This document shows positions 16,750 to 25,926 of a DNA stretch of 64,000 nucleotides, one piece after another. The stretch lies in assembly GCA_944324115.1 (NCBI GenBank), contig CALUVB010000001.1, positions 124,001 through 188,000 of the forward strand, given 5' to 3'. Below the pieces are notes generated by a model. It was given only the letters and a program-made list of their open reading frames with translations, was not told where the DNA came from and did not search any database. The stretch's first letter is position 1. Every line of letters starts with the position of its first letter. Made by a program: the position numbers and the translations under genes. Origin of the DNA: an uncultured Elusimicrobiales bacterium. GTDB taxonomy: Bacteria > Elusimicrobiota > Elusimicrobia > Elusimicrobiales > Elusimicrobiaceae.

Positions 16750-16780
16750 TAAAAAAGGCGGCGTTTGTAACGCCGCCTTT
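16750..16780 (-). terminator. Rho-independent terminator between pgi and miaB
   Basis: The perfect 12-bp stem AAAGGCGGCGTT / AACGCCGCCTTT (16769-16780 with 16754-16765) is followed by TTTTTTATG on the minus strand. The miaB ATG lies about 10 nt after the T-run, so miaB needs read-through or a promoter embedded in the hairpin region. Confidence 0.9.
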
Positions 16781-16793
16781 CCCTTGAAAGAGG

Positions 16794-18458
16794 TTAGAAT
16801 AAGTCGCTCAGTTTCTTGACGGCTTCTGCCACGGGCTGCTGCAGGTGCAGTTTTACCACGCGGCGGCCTTTATTTTCCAAGGCTTGAAAGTCGCCCAGCG
16901 CCTGGGCATTGCACAGCTGTCCGAAGGTATAATGCTGCCCCGGAACCTGTACATCATGCGCCGGTTCTGCAGAGAGAATAAGGAACACGCCGTTATTCCC
17001 GTCTCCTTTATGCAGCTGGCCGCTGGAGTGCAGATAGCGCGGACCATAGCCGAACAAAACGGCGCGTTTGGTGCGGCACAATATTTTATCGCGCAGGCCG
17101 GCCAAGGCCTCGTCATTTTCTTTAGAAGGCCAAAGATAAGGCAAAATGGCCACATAATCGTTGCTTTCCAGCAAAGAGAAGAAATCTTGGGCCAAGGTAT
17201 CAAGCTTGACCTCATCTTTTAAATCTTTGCTGACGAGCAGCGGCGCGGTGACTTCGGCGGGGATATCGCCCGCTTCCAGCTTGGCCAATACATTTTTTGT
17301 CAAAGTTTTGGCTTCTTGCACATTGGGTTGGTCAAAAGGGTCAATGGCCAATATGGCGCCAGCGGCGGCGGTGGCAATCTCCCACAGCAAGTACAAAGCC
17401 CCCAGCTGGTATTTGTCTTCCAGTTGTAAGGTGCAGATGGGGAAGCCCCGTTCGGCCAGGTCCTCGGCTATTTCTTCCACCCGTTTATTGTCATCGGTGT
17501 CTGCCGAAAGGTAAACAAAGAAGCGGTCTTCGCGATAGTCAAAATTGCGGTGCAACGTCTCCCCGGTAACGGGGACTATGCCTTTGCTCTCTTTACCGGT
17601 GGATTCTGCCACCAGCTGTTCGGCCCAGAGTCCAAAAGCGGCAATTTCCTGCGGCGCCAAAATGGTCATTTTATCTTTATTATGGTTGGAATAGCAGGCC
17701 CCCATATAAGCGCCCAATTTGACGGCGGCATTATCTTTGACGGGAGCTTGCGGCCCAAAGGTTTCGGCGGCTTGCTTTGCTCCGTTCAAGATTTTTACCA
17801 CATCTACTCCCATAATGGCGGCCGGCACAATTCCAAAGAAAGACAGCGCAGAGAAACGCCCGCCAATATCGGAAGGATTGGTAAATACATGGCGGAATTT
17901 GTGTTTTTGGGCTAAGGTTTGCAAGCCGGTTCCTTGGTCGGTAATAGCGATGAAATTGTTTCCCGGGTTTTTGACGCCGGCTTTTTTGACTTCTTCATAA
18001 AAATAGGCGAATTGGGAAGACGGCTCCACCGTTCCGCCGGATTTGCTGGCGAAAATGAACAGCGTTTCAGCCGGTTCAATTTGTCCGCGTACGGCGCCTA
18101 CCCAGTCCGGGTTGGTGGTGTCTAAGACAAACAGTTCCGGCCGGCCCGCTTGTTTGCCAAACAGAGAGCGGAACACTTCCGGCGCCAAGCTGCTGCCGCC
18201 CATCCCCATGACGACGCAATATTTATAATCTTTTTTAGCTTCTTCTGCAAATTGGAGCACTTCATCTATATGTTCCAAAGTCCAATTATAAACAGTTTGC
18301 CACCCCAAGAAATTTTTAATCAATTCTTGGTGTTCCGCTTCCTGTTTCCATAACGTAGGATCTTTGGCCCAAAACTTCTTGTTGAAATTTAAGCCTTCCA
18401 ATTTGATAATACCTTCGCGGATAATACCTTCTGCTGTGGGATTTGCGTTCATTTTCAT
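16794..18458 (-). CDS. pgi: Glucose-6-phosphate isomerase
   Basis: Pgi interconverts glucose 6-phosphate and fructose 6-phosphate. The product is 554 residues from ATG 18458, placed by GGAAG 11 nt upstream. SIS-fold motifs are MGMGGSSLAPEVFR, the phosphate loop ASKSGGTVEPSSQF and STGKESKGIVPV. The sequence belongs to the long bacterial type often found fused to transaldolase rather than to the E. coli type (my recollection of the family). It is the last of the gmhA-rpiB-pgi sugar-phosphate genes. Confidence 0.93.
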   Translation of the reverse strand: MKMNANPTAEGIIREGIIKLEGLNFNKKFWAKDPTLWKQEAEHQELIKNFLGWQTVYNWTLEHIDEVLQFAEEAKKDYKYCVVMGMGGSSLAPEVFRSLFGKQAGRPELFVLDTTNPDWVGAVRGQIEPAETLFIFASKSGGTVEPSSQFAYFYEEVKKAGVKNPGNNFIAITDQGTGLQTLAQKHKFRHVFTNPSDIGGRFSALSFFGIVPAAIMGVDVVKILNGAKQAAETFGPQAPVKDNAAVKLGAYMGACYSNHNKDKMTILAPQEIAAFGLWAEQLVAESTGKESKGIVPVTGETLHRNFDYREDRFFVYLSADTDDNKRVEEIAEDLAERGFPICTLQLEDKYQLGALYLLWEIATAAAGAILAIDPFDQPNVQEAKTLTKNVLAKLEAGDIPAEVTAPLLVSKDLKDEVKLDTLAQDFFSLLESNDYVAILPYLWPSKENDEALAGLRDKILCRTKRAVLFGYGPRYLHSSGQLHKGDGNNGVFLILSAEPAHDVQVPGQHYTFGQLCNAQALGDFQALENKGRRVVKLHLQQPVAEAVKKLSDLF

Positions 18459-18498
18459 AACAATACTACTTCCTTTTTTCACAAGTTTAAAAATAATT

Positions 18499-18948
18499 TT
18501 ACTGGATTTTTTTCTCTAATGCCAGCACTTTGTCTACGCGTTTTTTATAATTTCCTTCATTAAAATACCGCGCGGCCAAAAAACGTTCCACCAATTCTTC
18601 TGCCACTTGTTTCCCTACAACTAAAGCGCCCAAACACAACGCATTCATATTGTCGTGTTCCACCCCTTGATGCGCAGAATATTGGTCGTGGCATACACAA
18701 GCGTATACGCCCGGTATTTTGTTGGCGGCAATACACATGCCGATGCCGCTGCCGCAAATGAGTACGGCGCGTTGGGCCTGGCCGGCGGCCAGCAAAGCCC
18801 CGGCTTTGGCGGCATAATCTGGGAAATCCACGCGCTGGGTATCTGCGCAGCCGCAGTCCAGCACGTCATGGCCTAAAGATTTGATTTTTTCTATAACGGT
18901 TTCTTTTAAAGCAAAACCTGCATGGTCACACGCCACGGCTACTTTCAT
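18499..18948 (-). CDS. rpiB: Ribose-5-phosphate isomerase B
   Basis: RpiB interconverts ribose 5-phosphate and ribulose 5-phosphate. The product is 149 residues from ATG 18948 (TTAGGAGACA upstream). The RpiB/LacAB hallmarks are ACDHAGFALK, the anion-hole CGSGIGMCIAANK with catalytic cysteine, and CHDQYSAHQGVEHDNMN. It lies 8 nt after gmhA and upstream of pgi. The enzyme partners with Rpe, which is encoded at 29895. Confidence 0.96.
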   Translation of the reverse strand: MKVAVACDHAGFALKETVIEKIKSLGHDVLDCGCADTQRVDFPDYAAKAGALLAAGQAQRAVLICGSGIGMCIAANKIPGVYACVCHDQYSAHQGVEHDNMNALCLGALVVGKQVAEELVERFLAARYFNEGNYKKRVDKVLALEKKIQ

Positions 18949-18956
18949 ATTGTCTC

Positions 18957-19514
18957 CTAAAAAGATTGGTCTACCAGGTCGCATACGCTATGACCGATAA
19001 AAATATGGCATTCCTGCACCCGCGGCGTATTGGGCCATTTGACAATAAGCGGCAAGTCAACCACATTTTTAATCGTTCCGCCGTCTTTGCCCAATAATGC
19101 GGCCGTGTAGCAGCCGCGTTGTTTAGCCAGCTCCAAGGCCAGCTGTACATTTGGGCTGTTGCCGGAGGTAGAAATCCCAATGACTACATCTCCCGGCCGG
19201 GCAAAACCATCTATTTGACGGGAAAATACCTTATCATAGCCATAGTCGTTCCCCACCGCTGTGACGGTGGAGGTGTTTGTATTCAACGCCAGCGCCGGAA
19301 AAGATTTCCGTTCTTTTTTAAAGCGGCCTACAAATTCTGCCGCAATATGTTGGGCGTCTGCAGCGCTGCCGCCGTTGCCCATCAAAATGACTTGATTTCC
19401 GTTTTTAAATGCACGGATAATTTGGTCAGCCAATTGCTGTACTTGTGTCCCCAAATTTTCTTTTACATATGTAAGGGCCGCAATCAATTCGTCGGCTTCT
19501 TGGGCAATAAACAT
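18957..19514 (-). CDS. gmhA: Phosphoheptose isomerase (GmhA-type SIS protein)
   Basis: GmhA converts sedoheptulose 7-phosphate to heptose 7-phosphate for LPS core or S-layer glycans. The product is 185 residues from ATG 19514 (CGGAGAG upstream). It shows the SIS motifs GNGGSAADAQHIAAEFVGR, LNTNTSTVTAVGNDYGYD, GISTSGNSPN and a C-terminal ECHIFIGHSVCDLVD. Its presence fits a Gram-negative envelope. It follows the Bat operon by 14 nt and is probably cotranscribed with it. DiaA-like initiator binding is an alternative for this fold but less likely with these motifs. Confidence 0.93.
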   Translation of the reverse strand: MFIAQEADELIAALTYVKENLGTQVQQLADQIIRAFKNGNQVILMGNGGSAADAQHIAAEFVGRFKKERKSFPALALNTNTSTVTAVGNDYGYDKVFSRQIDGFARPGDVVIGISTSGNSPNVQLALELAKQRGCYTAALLGKDGGTIKNVVDLPLIVKWPNTPRVQECHIFIGHSVCDLVDQSF

Positions 19515-19528
19515 AAGCACTCTCCGTT

Positions 19529-20248
19529 TTATATTTTTTCCAGCGTATCGGCCTCTATCCAACCCTGCAGGCCTTGGTCTTTGACAACAACGTCGTACCA
19601 GTTGTCTTTGGTATCTTGTATAAGCAATAGATGACCTTGAGCAACATTGGCACTGGCAGGAAAATTTTTACCTGGCCCGCTGCGCAATTCCGCCACCGGT
19701 GCTGCTACTACTGCTAAAGGGGCCTGTTCTATCTTGCTGCGCCAAACGTACCAAACGGCCAAAAAGCCCACTATTGCCAAAACAATCAGTGTTACCCTTC
19801 CCAACCGGCGTTTGACCAGCCAAAAAGCTCCTAATAAGCAAAAAAGCCATAAGACTACAAAAAACAGGCCTTTCAGTTCGTCTATGCGCAAACTAAAAAA
19901 CAGTTTGTGCAAAACCTCAGGCATACCTGTAGGCACCAGCCGTTCGCCGCTGTTTTCCAGCGATAAAGCTAAATTGTGGCGTATATCTCCATCTCGGGGG
20001 GATAACCGGAACGCCCGGTAATAATTCGCCACAGCCAAACCTACCGTACCCATTTTAAAATAACAGTTCCCTATATTGTAGTAAAGATGGGCGTTGTTTG
20101 GATAGGTTTTTAATAATTCTTCATATTGGCCTAGGGCGGCGGCAAATTTACCTTCCCGGTATAATTCTTCCGCGCTTTGTAAATCGGCGGCCGAGGCCGA
20201 CAAGGCGGCCGCAAGCCAAAAACATATGAGCAAGATTCCTTTTTTCAT
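19529..20248 (-). CDS. batE: BatE-like TPR and SH3-domain protein
   Basis: The product is 239 residues from ATG 20248 (MKKGILLICFWLAAALSASA, signal peptide). Two or three TPR units (about 25-110) are followed by two membrane helices (about 125-175) and a bacterial SH3 domain (ELRSGPGKNFP ... GLQGWIEADTLEKI). It overlaps the batD stop by 4 nt. Bat proteins form an envelope complex linked in Bacteroides to aerotolerance and in Leptospira to stress survival; the biochemical role is unresolved. Confidence 0.82.
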   Translation of the reverse strand: MKKGILLICFWLAAALSASAADLQSAEELYREGKFAAALGQYEELLKTYPNNAHLYYNIGNCYFKMGTVGLAVANYYRAFRLSPRDGDIRHNLALSLENSGERLVPTGMPEVLHKLFFSLRIDELKGLFFVVLWLFCLLGAFWLVKRRLGRVTLIVLAIVGFLAVWYVWRSKIEQAPLAVVAAPVAELRSGPGKNFPASANVAQGHLLLIQDTKDNWYDVVVKDQGLQGWIEADTLEKI

Positions 20249-22086
20249 GCACGGCCTCCTTTGTCCATAGCTTTTATTAAATCTGTCGCCTGCCGGGCTA
20301 ATTCTATTGCATTTTCTTCCTGCATTTGGGCAGGAGCAAAACGGGCTGCGTTTAAACGTTGCCACAGTGTATCAAAACGTTGGACCAATTCAGCCGGGCA
20401 GCCGTTTTTGCGCAGAGCGGCGGTAATGTCTTTTAAAGGCAAACTGGCTATATGCACCCGGTAACGCGCCTGCAAATAAGCGGTTAGCGCTTCTGATACG
20501 GCTTCTTCCGTATGGGCATTTTTCAGCTGGGTCCGCGCTTTGGCTAAGGCCCGCCTGCCGGCTAATGTTTGTTTATCCATGAGGGCAAACAGGGCCGCCA
20601 GCACCAAAAGCGCTCCAAACAGATAATTTGCAATCTGCCAGTCGGATACTGTGGAGAGGACTCCCAGTTTAGACGGGGAAACATCTGATTTTAAATACCG
20701 GATATCCCGGCCCAACTCTCTAAATCCATTTCCCAATTCACTGTGTGTGGCAAAGTCAAACCCGGTATCTGTTTTAGAGGAGGGAGTTGCTTTAATGGTA
20801 AGCGGTTGGGTGCGAATGGTGCGGTATTGCTGGGCGGAAGGGTCAAAATAAGACCAGTCTAAGGCCGGAATAGTATAGGTTCCGGAGGAGAGGGGTACTA
20901 CAACCGCCTTGAAAATTTTGTAACTTTTCAGCTCGCCGTTTGTAGGCACTACGCCGGAAGTAGCCACTACGTCATACACTTTGAACCCGGGCAAATTGGG
21001 CAGTTTTAAATCGGAAGTAGGTTTTAAATTACCGCTGCCGTTTACTTTTACAGTCAAATTTACCGCTTCTCCGGCTTCTACTTCTTCGCGGTCTATGGAA
21101 GCGGAAATCGTATAACCGCTGCCTACCGCCCCGTAGAAACTTTTGGGTTTGCCTTCTTGGGGGGCGGAACGTATCGTCAAAGAAAGAGGATTGGAGCGCA
21201 CAGTCTGTTCTTCTTGAGATACGGCGGCAAACATACGGTCAAATACAGATATATTGGTTAAATTACCGGCCGGAATATAGCGTACGGAGGCTTCCCCCAC
21301 TTGGGCCGGGCCGGCTGTCACGCCGGAAATGGCATAGCGTCTTTCTATGTAGCCATATGTTTTGTTATCAATTTTTTGGCGCCCTTCGGAGGTAGAGATT
21401 AATTCCATGAACAAATTGGAAATAGACGGCTCATTATACGGAGCGTTATCCACAAAATTGCTGGAGAAATAAAAACGTATGCCCAGCGTGACGCTCTGAT
21501 TGACGTAAGGAGTACTATCGCTTAGGGCGGCCACCATGAAGTAAGTTTTGTCTCCATTTCTGGCGGCAGAATTATATAAATCTCGCTCCAAGGGGGGCAT
21601 ATCTGCCGGTGCCGGCGTTGGCTCGGCTTGGCGGGCTTTAGCAGGCGGTGCGGCTGTTTTGGCTGCGGGTTTGGAGGCATTGCTTTTTGATGTATTTGTT
21701 TGAGGTGTATTAGGAGTACGGTAAACGGTTACCGTAATCGGATCCGTTTTATAGATTTTATTCCCATAATTAAGGGTAATGGGGCCAATAACTGTTTTCC
21801 CCGGGAAACGCGGCAACATAATGAACTCAAATGTAACAATACTGTGAAAATTAATAATTTGAGTAGTGGAAGAACGGGCATAGACATTAAAAGCCGGCAG
21901 ACTGGGCAGTTGGGGCATAAAATCCCCCGTAGCGCCATCTACAGTTACAGTCAGCACCAATTCATCTTCCATAGTAAGGGAAGTTTTATTTACGGAAGCC
22001 GTCATGCTAATCCCGTTTACATTCAAAGCGGCATGCGCCGTCAATGGGAAAAGCAATACCAGAAGAAATAAAAAACGTTTAAACAT
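20245..22086 (-). CDS. batD: BatD-like membrane protein
   Basis: The product is 613 residues from ATG 22086, preceded by GAGAAGGA in the end of batC. A signal peptide (MFKRFLFLLVLLFPLTAHAA) is followed by several immunoglobulin-like domains typical of the oxygen-tolerance BatD family (MEDELVLTVTVDG, DREEVEAGEAVNLTVKVNG). A proline/alanine-rich linker (about 140-165) and one membrane helix near residue 490 precede a cytoplasmic tail. It is probably a periplasm-facing scaffold for the BatA/BatB von Willebrand proteins. Confidence 0.88.
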   Translation of the reverse strand: MFKRFLFLLVLLFPLTAHAALNVNGISMTASVNKTSLTMEDELVLTVTVDGATGDFMPQLPSLPAFNVYARSSTTQIINFHSIVTFEFIMLPRFPGKTVIGPITLNYGNKIYKTDPITVTVYRTPNTPQTNTSKSNASKPAAKTAAPPAKARQAEPTPAPADMPPLERDLYNSAARNGDKTYFMVAALSDSTPYVNQSVTLGIRFYFSSNFVDNAPYNEPSISNLFMELISTSEGRQKIDNKTYGYIERRYAISGVTAGPAQVGEASVRYIPAGNLTNISVFDRMFAAVSQEEQTVRSNPLSLTIRSAPQEGKPKSFYGAVGSGYTISASIDREEVEAGEAVNLTVKVNGSGNLKPTSDLKLPNLPGFKVYDVVATSGVVPTNGELKSYKIFKAVVVPLSSGTYTIPALDWSYFDPSAQQYRTIRTQPLTIKATPSSKTDTGFDFATHSELGNGFRELGRDIRYLKSDVSPSKLGVLSTVSDWQIANYLFGALLVLAALFALMDKQTLAGRRALAKARTQLKNAHTEEAVSEALTAYLQARYRVHIASLPLKDITAALRKNGCPAELVQRFDTLWQRLNAARFAPAQMQEENAIELARQATDLIKAMDKGGRA

Positions 22087-22088
22087 AA

Positions 22089-22751
22089 TTACCAATCCTT
22101 CTCTACCGTCTGGTCCGGCCGCCGGTTAGACGTACCCGTGCGGCGGTATTCATTTTCTTTTGCCATAGCCATCACCCGGTCTGCGGCGTCTTTGTCCAGT
22201 TGATTGTTTTGTTTTTGGCTGTCCTGCGGCTCTTGGGGAGACTGGCCTTTTTGGTCCTCATTTTGCTGGTTTTGGTTGTCTGAATTTTGGTCTTGGTTAT
22301 TTTGATTATTTTGGTTATCTTGGTTTTGTTGCTGTTGTTGTTGCATGACCAGTTGCAAATTGTGAATAGCCTCCTTATCCTGCGGGTTTTGCAAGATGGC
22401 GGCTTTATAGCTTTCTATGGCTTTTTCCCGGTTTCCGGCGCGATAATATGCGTTTCCCAAGTTAAATAGAGCGCTTTGGTTCAGATCTCCGTTTTGTTGG
22501 GCGGCCTTTTGGTACATTTCTTCTGCTTGGGTGTATTCATTAAGACGGTAATAAGCATTCCCGGCGTTAAAGAGCGCGCGCTGGTTGTTGGGGTGTTCTT
22601 TTAAGATTTCCGTGTAACTGTTTAACGCGGAGCCGTATTTTTGATCTTCGTAAAACTGCCCGCCTTGGCGCAACTGACCTCTCACGCCAGCTTGAGCTGC
22701 TGTGACGCCTAACAAAAATACCAAAAAGACATACCACTTATTCATCTTCAT
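22089..22751 (-). CDS. batC: BatC-like TPR protein with Q/N-rich tail
   Basis: The 220-residue exported protein (signal MKMNKWYVFLVFLLGVTAAQA) has three TPR units (LFNAGNAYYRLNEYTQAEEM; LFNLGNAYYRAGNREKAIES). A markedly low-complexity segment of about 45 residues built from Q, N, D and K follows, then a short conserved tail (DKDAADRVMAMAKENEYRR) ending in EKDW. It sits 5 nt after batB. The Q/N block is prion-like in composition, but no function can be inferred from that. Confidence 0.85.
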   Translation of the reverse strand: MKMNKWYVFLVFLLGVTAAQAGVRGQLRQGGQFYEDQKYGSALNSYTEILKEHPNNQRALFNAGNAYYRLNEYTQAEEMYQKAAQQNGDLNQSALFNLGNAYYRAGNREKAIESYKAAILQNPQDKEAIHNLQLVMQQQQQQNQDNQNNQNNQDQNSDNQNQQNEDQKGQSPQEPQDSQKQNNQLDKDAADRVMAMAKENEYRRTGTSNRRPDQTVEKDW

Positions 22752-22756
22752 TTATT

Positions 22757-23794
22757 TTACCTTTTTTGTTCGGTTTGCGGAGCGCTTTGGCGGCGTTCTT
22801 TAAAGGGGAGAGCTAAAGCGGTCAATAAACAAATCACAGCAAGTGCCAAGGGAATTTGATAGCGGTTTTTGTAGCGGGTGCGGGAAGAAGAAACGGAGCG
22901 GCTGCGGTCTAAGTCTCTGACGCTTTCTTCCACTTTAGTGGCCACTTGGGCCGGGGTGGTGTATTGGATATAGACCCCTTGGGTTGCCTGTGCCAAAGCG
23001 GCCAAGCTCTGCTGGTCTAATTTGCTGACTACAGTTTTGCCTTCCCGATCTTTTTTATATTCTAATACACGTCCTGATACATCTGTACGTTGGGGAATTA
23101 ATTCACCTTCCGGCGTGCCGATGCCTATAGCAATAATGCGTATGCCTTCTTGCTGGGCCACGCTTTGCGCTTCTTTAAGTTCTTCTGGAGAATGGTCTTC
23201 CCCGTCGGTTAAAATAATGAGGGCTTTTTTGCCAGGGTATTTGGCTAACATGTGGGCGGCCAGTTTGACCGGCGCCGCCAAAGAGGTGCCTGCCACGGGC
23301 AGCATATCCGGTTGGAGCGCGGAAATAAAGTATTTAAGGGCGTCTTCATCGGTGGTAATAGGGCACTGTATGAAAGCTTGTGAAGTAAATGCAATAAGCC
23401 CGATGCGCTCATTTTGCAAATGGCTGATTAACATGCGCAGCATATTTTTTGCGCTGTCTAGGCGGTCTGGGTGTACGTCTCGGGCGCGCATAGAAGCAGA
23501 TACGTCTACCGCAATTACCGTTTGGGCAAAGTCTCCTTCCGCTTTAACAATTTCCAACCCCCATTGGGGGCGGGCCAAAGCGGCAAAAGCAAAACAAACG
23601 GCCGCTATAAACAAGACGGTTTTCAGCGGCTGCAAAGCATCTGCAGCGCCGGTTAAACGCATATAAGCGGCCGGGCCGAATAAAATGCTAGTAATGCGCC
23701 GTTTGAGACGCCCGCCCAGCCAATATACCAGCGCCAATGCGCCTAAAGCGATGAGCAAATAAACAAAATATATGGGTTGTTCAAATAATTGCAT
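22757..23794 (-). CDS. batB: BatB-like von Willebrand factor A protein
   Basis: The 345-residue membrane protein has two N-terminal helices (about 10-25 and 58-75), a VWA domain with the metal-site motif DVSASMRARD (DxSxS) and TDGEDHSPEE, and a C-terminal helix near 315-330. The VWA domain binds a divalent cation and protein partners, and the AAA+ MoxR encoded upstream probably remodels the complex. It is 2 nt from batA. Confidence 0.93.
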   Translation of the reverse strand: MQLFEQPIYFVYLLIALGALALVYWLGGRLKRRITSILFGPAAYMRLTGAADALQPLKTVLFIAAVCFAFAALARPQWGLEIVKAEGDFAQTVIAVDVSASMRARDVHPDRLDSAKNMLRMLISHLQNERIGLIAFTSQAFIQCPITTDEDALKYFISALQPDMLPVAGTSLAAPVKLAAHMLAKYPGKKALIILTDGEDHSPEELKEAQSVAQQEGIRIIAIGIGTPEGELIPQRTDVSGRVLEYKKDREGKTVVSKLDQQSLAALAQATQGVYIQYTTPAQVATKVEESVRDLDRSRSVSSSRTRYKNRYQIPLALAVICLLTALALPFKERRQSAPQTEQKR

Positions 23795-23796
23795 AA

Positions 23797-24927
23797 TTAC
23801 GGCACCTTAATAAAAATCAATTTGCGTAATATGACGGCCAGCAGCAACAATGCTAGTCCGGCCAACAGAAACGGGCGGTACGCATCGTTTTGGTTTGTAC
23901 GGGCGGCCTGTGTAAAATCAGTTTTTTCTAATTCATTGATTTCGTTATAAATGCTGCTCAGCTCCATTTCATTTTTAGCCCGGTAAAATTTCCCGCCGGT
24001 GGCCTTGGCAATTTCCATCAACAATCCTTCGTCAATTTCGTCTTCCCGGCTGGAAAAAATTGTAGTGCCCGGAGGGCTGGCCGTGGCGATGGTATAAATT
24101 TTAATGCCATATGCGGCAGCCGCTTTGGCCGCAAGCATAGGGTCCAAAGTACCGGCGTTATTGGATCCGTCAGTCAGGAGTAATATAATTTTGCTTTTGG
24201 CGGAGCTGTCTTTTAAGTGGCTAGACGCTACGCCCAGCGCATCTCCTATAGCCGTTAAATTGGGGTCTACAATCCCTAGGTACAAAGAGGCGACTAATTC
24301 TTGCACGGCGTCATGGTCCAATGTCAGCGGAGCCGCCAAAGAAGCGTTTTTGGCAAATACCACTAACCCAATCCGGTCATTAAAACGTTTGCTGATAAAA
24401 TTGATGGCGTTCTTTTGGGCCGCCACGAAACGAGATGGATAGAAATCCCGGTTTGCCATGCTGGCGGAAGCGTCTATAATCAGCATGATATCTATTCCCT
24501 GGGTGGGGGGCAGTTTGGCCGTACTGACAGTAACTGGCCGCGCTAAGGCAATAATAAATAAACACAAGCCACCCAATACCAGCACCAATGGAAAACGGCG
24601 CGTAAAGGCCCCGCGCAACGTAAATGGCTGTTGCAAGAATCCCGCCAGCGGATAATTTAACGGCTGGCTGAAAATATTGCCGCGGAAAACATATAAGGCG
24701 CCGATAATGAATACAAGAGGGAGCAAAAAAAGAAAGGCTGGATTTAAGAAAGTAAAATGTTCTCCGGCCGCCCGTTGTGCCAACATGCCCGCCGCCAGTA
24801 ACAGCGTAGTGCATGAAAACACCAAAATGGCCCCTGAGGTCAGCCGGGCGAAACGGCGCAACAGCGCTGAAGCGATAAGCGCCAGAATTAAAAGCCCTAA
24901 AGAAACCAAAAACCAAGTACCAAACAT
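23797..24927 (-). CDS. batA: BatA-like von Willebrand factor A protein
   Basis: This 376-residue paralogue of BatB has three N-terminal membrane helices, a fourth near residue 115, a VWA domain with DASASMANRD and TDGSNNAGT, and a C-terminal helix (LLAGLALLLLAVILRK). The two VWA proteins in tandem are diagnostic of a Bat operon. Its stop codon directly precedes batB by 2 nt, and it begins immediately after the preceding gene. Confidence 0.93.
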   Translation of the reverse strand: MFGTWFLVSLGLLILALIASALLRRFARLTSGAILVFSCTTLLLAAGMLAQRAAGEHFTFLNPAFLFLLPLVFIIGALYVFRGNIFSQPLNYPLAGFLQQPFTLRGAFTRRFPLVLVLGGLCLFIIALARPVTVSTAKLPPTQGIDIMLIIDASASMANRDFYPSRFVAAQKNAINFISKRFNDRIGLVVFAKNASLAAPLTLDHDAVQELVASLYLGIVDPNLTAIGDALGVASSHLKDSSAKSKIILLLTDGSNNAGTLDPMLAAKAAAAYGIKIYTIATASPPGTTIFSSREDEIDEGLLMEIAKATGGKFYRAKNEMELSSIYNEINELEKTDFTQAARTNQNDAYRPFLLAGLALLLLAVILRKLIFIKVP

Positions 24928-25926
24928 TTAGCGCTCCTCCTTGACGGGGCGGGGGGAAGTTTCCCTTACAATTTCCCGTACGGTGTCCACATCTTGCTGC
25001 ATGGTGTCTTGAGTCGGGGTTACTTTGGCAAATTTTACCAAGTCCGAAGAATTCAAATACATACGCAGCGGAGAAAGCAAGGAAGCCAATTGAGGTATTT
25101 TGCGGGCGCGGCGCAAGAGCTCTACAGAGGTGTCAGAAGATACATCTTGCTGAAAACGCCGCCAAAAATATTCACGCAGAATATTGCCCAACTCTATATA
25201 AAATATCTTATATTGGGCCTTTTCCCATAAGCCACTTTGCAGAAGGGCATCTATCTTGGATAAAGCAATCACGTCGGCCGGGCGGTCATCGCGGGTTTGT
25301 TGCAGCGCGCGGCTTCGATTTCGTACTTCTTTATAGAACCGCCATGCAAAAAATCCAATTAATCCAAATACGATTAAACATAACAGCCATATTATCCAGC
25401 TGGAAGGAATATACGGGGGGCGTATGTCGCGCAGGGAGGATTCCTTAAAATAACTGACTGGTTTGACGTCAATGGTCTGAGGCTCAGAGTGCGCCTGTCC
25501 GCGGGGTTTCCCGCCGGCTTGTTCTTTAAGCTCAAACGTGACGGCCGTAAAGGTGGAAATCCCCAGCGTAAACGGCATAAAAGTCATCTGATATTGCATT
25601 GTGCCGGGCGAAAGCGTTTGCTCATGCTGCGCCGTTAATTCAAATCCTTGAGGAAGGGTTTCTTTGTCTAATTCCACGATATAGCCGGGCTCATGAGCCA
25701 ACTCAAAACGCACGTCAAAAGGCTCGGCGAAGGAAGCCTGCCTCGGTATGCTTTGGGCGGTAATGTTGATTGCGTTTGGCCTTGCGGCGTATGGGGCTGC
25801 AGCGGGCGGCTGAGCTGCCGAACTGGGCTGAAGCGTTTCGGAAGCCGCTGCATTTTGCGCATGTCCCGATACGGCGCAGAACATGGAAACAAATAAAAAC
25901 AAAAAGGATAAAAACGTTTTTTTCAT
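24928..25926 (-). CDS. Bat-operon membrane protein (DUF4381-like)
   Basis: The 332-residue protein has a signal peptide (MKKTFLSFLFLFVSMFCAVSGHAQ) and an alanine/proline-rich region. A BatD-like beta domain (ARQASFAEPFDVRFELAHE-type pattern near residue 60) follows, then a membrane helix (IIWLLCLIVFGLIGFFAW) and a cytosolic helical domain with YFWRRFQQDVSSDTSVELL typical of the DUF4381 proteins between DUF58 and batA in such operons. The ATG overlaps the DUF58 stop. The exact role is unknown; it is probably an accessory of the MoxR/VWA complex. Confidence 0.75.
   Translation of the reverse strand: MKKTFLSFLFLFVSMFCAVSGHAQNAAASETLQPSSAAQPPAAAPYAARPNAINITAQSIPRQASFAEPFDVRFELAHEPGYIVELDKETLPQGFELTAQHEQTLSPGTMQYQMTFMPFTLGISTFTAVTFELKEQAGGKPRGQAHSEPQTIDVKPVSYFKESSLRDIRPPYIPSSWIIWLLCLIVFGLIGFFAWRFYKEVRNRSRALQQTRDDRPADVIALSKIDALLQSGLWEKAQYKIFYIELGNILREYFWRRFQQDVSSDTSVELLRRARKIPQLASLLSPLRMYLNSSDLVKFAKVTPTQDTMQQDVDTVREIVRETSPRPVKEER

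Noticed and set aside
22200-22350. Short tandem repeat (Q/N codons) as a possible CRISPR or satellite
   Set aside because: It is the low-complexity coding segment of the BatC-like gene; no spacers or regular unit length.
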